NCBI GenBank assembly: GCA_031406385.1
Contig: JANOHI010000476.1
Location: 1-9,725 of the forward strand
Origin: JANLQX01 sp031406385
Lineage (GTDB): Bacteria; Actinomycetota; Acidimicrobiia; Acidimicrobiales; JANYDT01
Length of the DNA: 9,725 nucleotides
Reading direction: 5' to 3'
A program made the position numbers and the translations under genes. Positions 6,158 to 9,725 of the stretch are shown here, in pieces. Each line of letters starts with the position of its first letter. The stretch's first letter is position 1. The notes below the pieces were generated by a model. The model did not search any database. It saw only the letters and a program-made list of their open reading frames with translations, and was not told the origin of the DNA.

Positions 6158-6931
6158 ATGAGCGCATCGGTTGCCGGCCAGCGCCGGTCCTATGAGCGCC
6201 ACATCGCCCCCTTCGCTCGGCCCTTCGCCGAATCGACGAGTCGCCGGGCCGCTCACGCGCTAGGTAGGGGTGCGTTCATTCTCGATCACGGCGCAGGAAC
6301 GGGCCTTGTCACGTCACTTTTGTTGCGTCGGCAGCCCGACCTTCGGGTTGTCGCCCTCGATCCGAATGCCGAACTCCTGAGCGCGCTTATGGGTGAAGCC
6401 CGCTGTGCCAGTTTGGTCGGCACGGCGGCTGACCTCGTTGACGATCGTCCGCCGTTCGACACGGTCGTGAGCAACCTCGTGCTGCCGTTCTGCCATGACG
6501 CGGCCGGCGACCTTGCCCGTATCCGTCGACTCACCGCCGATGGCGGCACGTTGGTGGCGACCACGCTCGGCGCAGTCACCGACGTGACCCCCTTCGACCG
6601 CTTCTGGTCTGCCACCCAGGCCGTGATCCCGCACGCGTGGGAGCCGGCCCGCTACCCCCACCACCGCTTCGGCGAGGCCGAGGTGTTCGCCGACGAAATC
6701 ACGGCTGGCGGATGGAAGGTTCGATCAGTGCATCCGGTCCGAGCAGTGCGACGGATCTCCGCAACAAACGCGTGGACCTGGCTCTCGTCGGTGTTGCCGG
6801 TCGGCGTGGGCGATGCCTATCGAGCGATCCTCGATGACGAACGAGGGGCGGTCCGGGCCGAATTCCTGGGTTGTTGGTCAGGGGAGTCCCGCTGGGTCAG
6901 CACCGGCTGGACCGTCGCGGCAACGGCGTAG
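6158..6931 (+). CDS. Class I SAM-dependent methyltransferase
   Basis: From ATG 6158 the product is 257 residues. It has motif I ILDHGAGTG (41-49), the acidic motif II residue D68 in VALDPN, the post-I/IV stretch FDTVVSNLVLPF (100-111) and LTADGGTLVATT (125-136). This is the usual Rossmann-type layout of ubiquinone/arsenite/malonyl-ACP-type methyltransferases. N-terminal GQRRSYERHIAPF (7-19) precedes the fold and resembles the YD/YE start of such enzymes. The substrate cannot be told; the cysteine clusters expected for ArsM arsenite methyltransferase are not seen. The frame is open back to TTG 6077, but those 27 residues look non-coding. 6158 is the first ATG, though it has neither a Shine-Dalgarno nor a -10 box at leaderless spacing, so the start is less sure. 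It follows the radical SAM gene in the same direction after 187 bp, and may be co-regulated. Confidence 0.82.
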   Translation: MSASVAGQRRSYERHIAPFARPFAESTSRRAAHALGRGAFILDHGAGTGLVTSLLLRRQPDLRVVALDPNAELLSALMGEARCASLVGTAADLVDDRPPFDTVVSNLVLPFCHDAAGDLARIRRLTADGGTLVATTLGAVTDVTPFDRFWSATQAVIPHAWEPARYPHHRFGEAEVFADEITAGGWKVRSVHPVRAVRRISATNAWTWLSSVLPVGVGDAYRAILDDERGAVRAEFLGCWSGESRWVSTGWTVAATA

Positions 6932-6945
6932 CCTCTCCGTGAGGC
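6931..6945 (+). terminator. Weak hairpin at the methyltransferase 3' end
   Basis: GCCTC (6931-6935), TCCGT, GAGGC (6941-6945) forms a 5-bp stem that begins at the last base of the TAG stop. No T-tract follows, so terminator function is uncertain. The rest of the 96-bp convergent gap to 7027 shows nothing clear. Confidence 0.25.
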
Positions 6946-7027
6946 CTTGGCGAACCGGCTCGATTGCGGTGTGAACCGTTGTCTCCTTCCAACACGTTTG
7001 GTCGTTTGGTTCGGCTGACAGAATCGC

Positions 7028-7882
7028 TCAGTCGATCAGGGCGTCGGAACGGACTCGGGCGAGTTCGGCGGCTTCGTGTTCGGGGAGCACCCGGCCGAAC
7101 AGTTGGCGGGTGCGCTCGAGCCGTCCGATAACCCCCGGCTCCTGGGTGTAGGCGAAAATCGCCGCGTGCCGGGGTGAGGACCCCACAGGAACTCGACTCA
7201 CCTGATGGAGCGAGTGTCGCCCACGGAAAATCTGCATGTCACCGGCCCGCAGGTTGAGCGTATGCACGCCGTCGGTGCCGCCTTCCAGGATCTTCTGGAT
7301 GGCGTCGAAGTTCTCGTCGTCGGCGGTTCGGATCATCGGAGCGTACGCAAAGAGGCCCCCCTCGTCGGATTCGTCGACGAGGACGGTGACCGCGAAATCA
7401 TTCGTGTCGAAGTGCCAGGCGAATTGCTGGCCGGGGTCGAGGATGTTGGCCGTCAGACCGGCCAGGGGGTCGGCGTAACAGTGGAGCGAGTCAACCTCCA
7501 GACAGTCCGCAATGAAACCGGTGAGCTCGCGGCTGCGGAACAGAAGACTGGTTGCCGTGGAGGGTTCCCACGAGTCGCCGGGGATGAACCCGCTCGATCG
7601 TTCGATGAACGTGTTCACCGGATGGCGATCCGGGTAGTCCGGGTTGGGGGTCACATGGAAGTACGGGTTGATTGTTTCGGTGGAGTAGTGGGTGGTGTGC
7701 TTTCGGGCGACGATCTCGTCGCTGATCGCTCGGACCGCAGCAGGGCGCAGCAGATCCTGGACAACCGCGCACCCGTCGCTCCTCAGCCCGACCCGGGCCT
7801 CGACGACCGCATCCCGGTAGGCGGCTGACATGGGCTCGTGAATTGGGTAGCGGTCGAGATCGAGAAGTTCGTTGAGTTGCAT
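7028..7882 (-). CDS. Fe(II)/2-oxoglutarate-dependent oxygenase (phytanoyl-CoA dioxygenase-like)
   Basis: From ATG 7882 the product is 284 residues. It carries the non-heme iron facial triad as H157-F-D159 (FAWHFDTNDF) and a distal His in GRHSLHQVSRV (H226 most likely), with R238 in SSPRHAAIF as a candidate 2-oxoglutarate salt-bridge residue. LRAGDMQIFRG before the distal His is typical of the double-stranded beta-helix. The intact HxD argues for hydroxylation rather than halogenation, because halogenases replace the Asp. Likely substrates are small acids or amino acids, which is inference. A GTG at 7945 would add 21 residues but overlaps the upstream gene. ATG 7882 has GAAAGG (plus 7889-7894) 6 nt before it, so I choose it. 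It is the second gene of an operon after the 3-hydroxyisobutyrate-dehydrogenase-like gene, 50 bp apart, and may oxidise a substrate handled by that enzyme. Confidence 0.83.
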   Translation of the reverse strand: MQLNELLDLDRYPIHEPMSAAYRDAVVEARVGLRSDGCAVVQDLLRPAAVRAISDEIVARKHTTHYSTETINPYFHVTPNPDYPDRHPVNTFIERSSGFIPGDSWEPSTATSLLFRSRELTGFIADCLEVDSLHCYADPLAGLTANILDPGQQFAWHFDTNDFAVTVLVDESDEGGLFAYAPMIRTADDENFDAIQKILEGGTDGVHTLNLRAGDMQIFRGRHSLHQVSRVPVGSSPRHAAIFAYTQEPGVIGRLERTRQLFGRVLPEHEAAELARVRSDALID

Positions 7883-7894
7883 CGCAGGCCTTTC
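7883..7894 (-). promoter_or_regulatory. Shine-Dalgarno deciding the 2OG-oxygenase start
   Basis: On the minus strand GAAAGG lies 6 nt before ATG 7882. The longer GTG alternative at 7945 lies inside the preceding gene and is less favoured. Confidence 0.6.
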
Positions 7895-7932
7895 GTTGAG
7901 ATCAGAGACAGGGAGATCAGGGGTGGTCGGAC

Positions 7933-8868
7933 CTACTGCTCCCACGGAGGGGTCCAGTCGCCATCGAGTCGGAATGACAGCTGGGCGTCGTCTTCGATCC
8001 GCTTGGCCACGTGTAGTTCGGCGGCGTGCGGACCGTAGCGTTCGATCGCGGCTCCGAACGCGGCGATGGCTGCGTCGGTCATCGGGAGCGATGCGGTGAC
8101 GTTTTCCCCGAGCTCATGGATGAGCCCAAGGTCCTTGCGGCACAGGTCGAGCGAAAACGAAGGGTCGTAGTGGCCGGCGAAGATCGATGGCGCGTCGTGG
8201 CGAACCACGAAGCTGTCGCCGACGCTCTCCTTGATGGCGTGCCAGAGCGTGCCCAGTTCGACGCCGTTTCCGACACCGACCGCGAATCCCTCGCCGATTG
8301 CCGCTGCGGCGATGAACCACAACTGGTTGGTGACGAGCTTGACCACGTTGCCAGTGCCGAGAGGCCCGCAGTGGATGACCAGGCCGAGGTGGGACAGAAT
8401 CGGCCTCACCCGTTCCACGGTGTCGTTGTCGCCACCAACGAAGAGGGTCAGCTTGCCGTTTCGTGCGCCGTCGACTGCTCCCGTGACCGGCGAGTCAACG
8501 ACGACCACGCCGCTCGGGGCGGCGGCAGCGAGTTCCGCGACGAAATCCTTCCGATTGGTGGTGAGGTCGACCCACACCGAATCCTTGCGGAGTGCACCCA
8601 AAGCACCACCTTCGACCATCACGGCGGCAACGTGGTCAGGACGAGGCAGCGACGTGAGGAACACATCCACCGCAGCGGCGCATTCCGATGCTGACGATGC
8701 AGCTTCGGCCCCGGCATCGACTGCCGCGCCGAGTGCTTCGGGTGACAGATCGAAGGCGACGACTCGGTAGCCGGCGCCAAGCAGCCGGCGACACATGGGT
8801 CCGCCCATGTTGCCGAGTCCGACGAAGCCGATACGAGGAAGGCCCGACCCTGAATCGATCGGTGTCAT
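7933..8868 (-). CDS. 3-hydroxyisobutyrate dehydrogenase-family NAD(P)-dependent oxidoreductase
   Basis: The 311-residue product is a beta-hydroxyacid dehydrogenase. GFVGLGNMGGPM (14-25) is the dinucleotide-binding glycine motif. DSPVTGA (125-131) is the family substrate motif (DxPVSGG in most members). K177 in GNVVKLVTNQL is the catalytic lysine, with N181 following in the GxxxKxxxN pattern. KDLGL occurs in the all-alpha C-terminal domain. Family members oxidise 3-hydroxyisobutyrate, reduce tartronate semialdehyde or handle related hydroxyacids or imines; the exact substrate is not decidable here. The length is close to the usual 290-300 residues, with a short N-terminal extension before the Rossmann fold. 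ATG 8868 follows GACAAT by 6 nt with no Shine-Dalgarno, so the mRNA may be nearly leaderless. It leads an operon with the 2OG oxygenase and is divergent from a LysR regulator that likely controls it. Confidence 0.9.
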   Translation of the reverse strand: MTPIDSGSGLPRIGFVGLGNMGGPMCRRLLGAGYRVVAFDLSPEALGAAVDAGAEAASSASECAAAVDVFLTSLPRPDHVAAVMVEGGALGALRKDSVWVDLTTNRKDFVAELAAAAPSGVVVVDSPVTGAVDGARNGKLTLFVGGDNDTVERVRPILSHLGLVIHCGPLGTGNVVKLVTNQLWFIAAAAIGEGFAVGVGNGVELGTLWHAIKESVGDSFVVRHDAPSIFAGHYDPSFSLDLCRKDLGLIHELGENVTASLPMTDAAIAAFGAAIERYGPHAAELHVAKRIEDDAQLSFRLDGDWTPPWEQ

Positions 8869-8874
8869 GATCCC

Positions 8875-8903
8875 ATTGTCACTTCGCCGAAAACAGTGGT
8901 CAA
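8875..8903 (-). promoter_or_regulatory. Sigma70-like promoter of the dehydrogenase-oxygenase operon
   Basis: On the minus strand TTGACC (plus 8898-8903) and GACAAT (plus 8875-8880) are separated by exactly 17 bp, close to TTGACA-17-TATAAT. The -10 ends 6 nt before ATG 8868, so transcription should start at or very near the start codon. Confidence 0.6.
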
Positions 8904-8909
8904 CCCGGT

Positions 8910-8928
8910 ATGTTTGTCATCCAAATAT
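8910..8928. promoter_or_regulatory. LysR-type box (T-N11-A dyad)
   Basis: ATGTTTG (8910-8916), TCATC, CAAATAT (8922-8928) is a dyad with 6 of 7 matching pairs. T8913 and A8925 give the T-N11-A core. It lies just upstream of the -35 of the divergent operon and runs into the ATG of the LysR gene, which fits activation of the operon and self-repression. Confidence 0.6.
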
Positions 8929-9725
8929 GACTCTGATTCATGGTGTCGAGATCTCTGACTCCGGACTGCGGGCCTTCGATGCCACGGCCCGGCTCGGTTC
9001 CTTCACCGCCGCCGCAGCCCACCTTGGGGTAGGCCAGCCCGCCGTCAGCCATGCCGTGGCACGACTGGAGCGAGCTGTCGGGTCTCTCCTGTTCGAGCGG
9101 TCCGGTTCGGGGGTGTCGTTCACCGCGATCGGACGGATCCTGCACCAGCGCGTCAGTGCCGGATTCGACCAGATCGACCTTGCCGTTGGCGCGGCGATCG
9201 ATGGCGACGCCACGGTCACGATCTCCGTGTCGGCCTCACTCGCCACGCACTGGCTTCTGCCCAGGCTCCCCAAGTTCAAGCGCCTGCACCCGACTGTGGA
9301 GCTGAGGGTGATCACCACGGACACCGACAGAACCGTCGGGCAGGACGACGCCCACCTCTGGATACCCCTGGGCATCGTTGACAGAGACGACCTCGAGGCG
9401 ACCAACTTCTGTGTCGAGGAAGTCGCGCCGGTCGCCGCTCCGTCGGTGGCCGCGACGCTTCGATACGGCGACCTCGCGGCGCTTGGCGCCGCGCCGCTGT
9501 TGCACCTCGAGGAACGATATGCACCCCGTTTCGACTGGCCGCGCTGGTTCCATGCTCACGACACGGTGGCGCCGACTCCACTGGCCGGATACCGGAGCAA
9601 CGACTACTCGCTCATCGTGCAAGGCGCGCTCGACGGACAGGGCGTGGCACTCGGATGGATGCACATCGTCGAGACGCTGATTGACCTCGGCCGTCTCGTC
9701 GCTCTTGCCCCGCCCATGCGAACCG
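8927..9725 (+). CDS. LysR-type transcriptional regulator (3'-truncated)
   Basis: The frame from ATG 8927 stays open to the window end, giving 266 codons without a stop; a full LysR protein is about 290-310 residues, so only the end is missing. Residues about 13-72 form the winged helix-turn-helix: LRAFDATARLGSFTAAAAHL, then GQPAVSHAVARLE as the recognition helix, LLFERSGSGVSFTAIGR as the wing. Residues about 95-266 are the periplasmic-binding-like effector domain (ISVSASLATHWLLPRLPKF, then WIPLG, LEERY and a late GALDGQGVALGW segment). The N-terminal layout is closest to GcvA-like members. It is divergent from the dehydrogenase-oxygenase operon with 58 bp between the starts, and a LysR box in that gap overlaps its own ATG. 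It probably activates the operon in response to a small-molecule effector and represses itself. No Shine-Dalgarno is seen. Confidence 0.88.
   Translation, partial: MTLIHGVEISDSGLRAFDATARLGSFTAAAAHLGVGQPAVSHAVARLERAVGSLLFERSGSGVSFTAIGRILHQRVSAGFDQIDLAVGAAIDGDATVTISVSASLATHWLLPRLPKFKRLHPTVELRVITTDTDRTVGQDDAHLWIPLGIVDRDDLEATNFCVEEVAPVAAPSVAATLRYGDLAALGAAPLLHLEERYAPRFDWPRWFHAHDTVAPTPLAGYRSNDYSLIVQGALDGQGVALGWMHIVETLIDLGRLVALAPPMRT

Noticed and set aside
7883..7945. GTG 7945 as start of the 2OG oxygenase
   Set aside because: It overlaps the preceding gene and gives a 21-residue leader of low complexity, while ATG 7882 has a good GAAAGG site.
9236..9664. 142-codon minus-strand frame near the right end
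   Set aside because: It is antisense to the LysR effector domain, which is open from 8927 to the window end and recognisable throughout.

Overview
This GC-rich window reads as chromosomal DNA from a high-GC actinobacterium. The Acidimicrobiia are a possible group, but I cannot fix the taxon. Support comes from the strong G/C third-position bias, many starts without a Shine-Dalgarno but with a TANNNT-type -10 box 6-8 nt upstream (leaderless style), and the protein families present. Coding density is high and the strand switches often (+, -, -, +, -, +, +, +, -, -, +). Eleven genes are supported; the first and last are cut by the window ends. I see no tRNA, rRNA, CRISPR array, insertion sequence or phage gene.

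Left part (1-4477), envelope or glycoconjugate genes: the C-terminal part of a polytopic GT-C-like membrane protein (1-837); a DoxX/DoxD-like membrane protein with an extra membrane half (844-1776, minus); an SDR nucleotide-sugar epimerase with a Cys/His zinc-knuckle-like insert, resembling dTDP-L-rhamnose 4-epimerases (1835-2911, minus); a soluble family 2 glycosyltransferase (3109-3777, plus); and a DUF2064/TIGR04282-type GT-A nucleotidyl/glycosyltransferase-like protein (3728-4477, minus). The last two overlap tail to tail by 50 bp.

Middle (4478-6931): a divergent promoter region leads to a translationally coupled pair, an AhpD-like carboxymuconolactone-decarboxylase-family protein with its full Glu/Cys/Cys/His signature and a radical SAM enzyme without C-terminal auxiliary-cluster cysteines. 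After 187 bp carrying two copies of a dyad repeat comes a class I SAM-dependent methyltransferase. A TIGR04282-type protein, an AhpD-like protein, a radical SAM enzyme and a methyltransferase together recall the composition of arsenosugar-type clusters, but the radical SAM enzyme does not look like ArsS. This is the best candidate here for an uncharacterised modification pathway.

Right part (6932-9725): a two-gene minus-strand operon of a 3-hydroxyisobutyrate-dehydrogenase-family oxidoreductase followed by an Fe(II)/2-oxoglutarate oxygenase of phytanoyl-CoA-dioxygenase type. It is transcribed divergently from a LysR-type regulator. The 58 bp between them hold a sigma70-like promoter and a good LysR box (T-N11-A inside a 7-5-7 dyad) that runs into the regulator's own start codon. 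This looks like a self-contained regulated pathway for a small hydroxy or amino acid.
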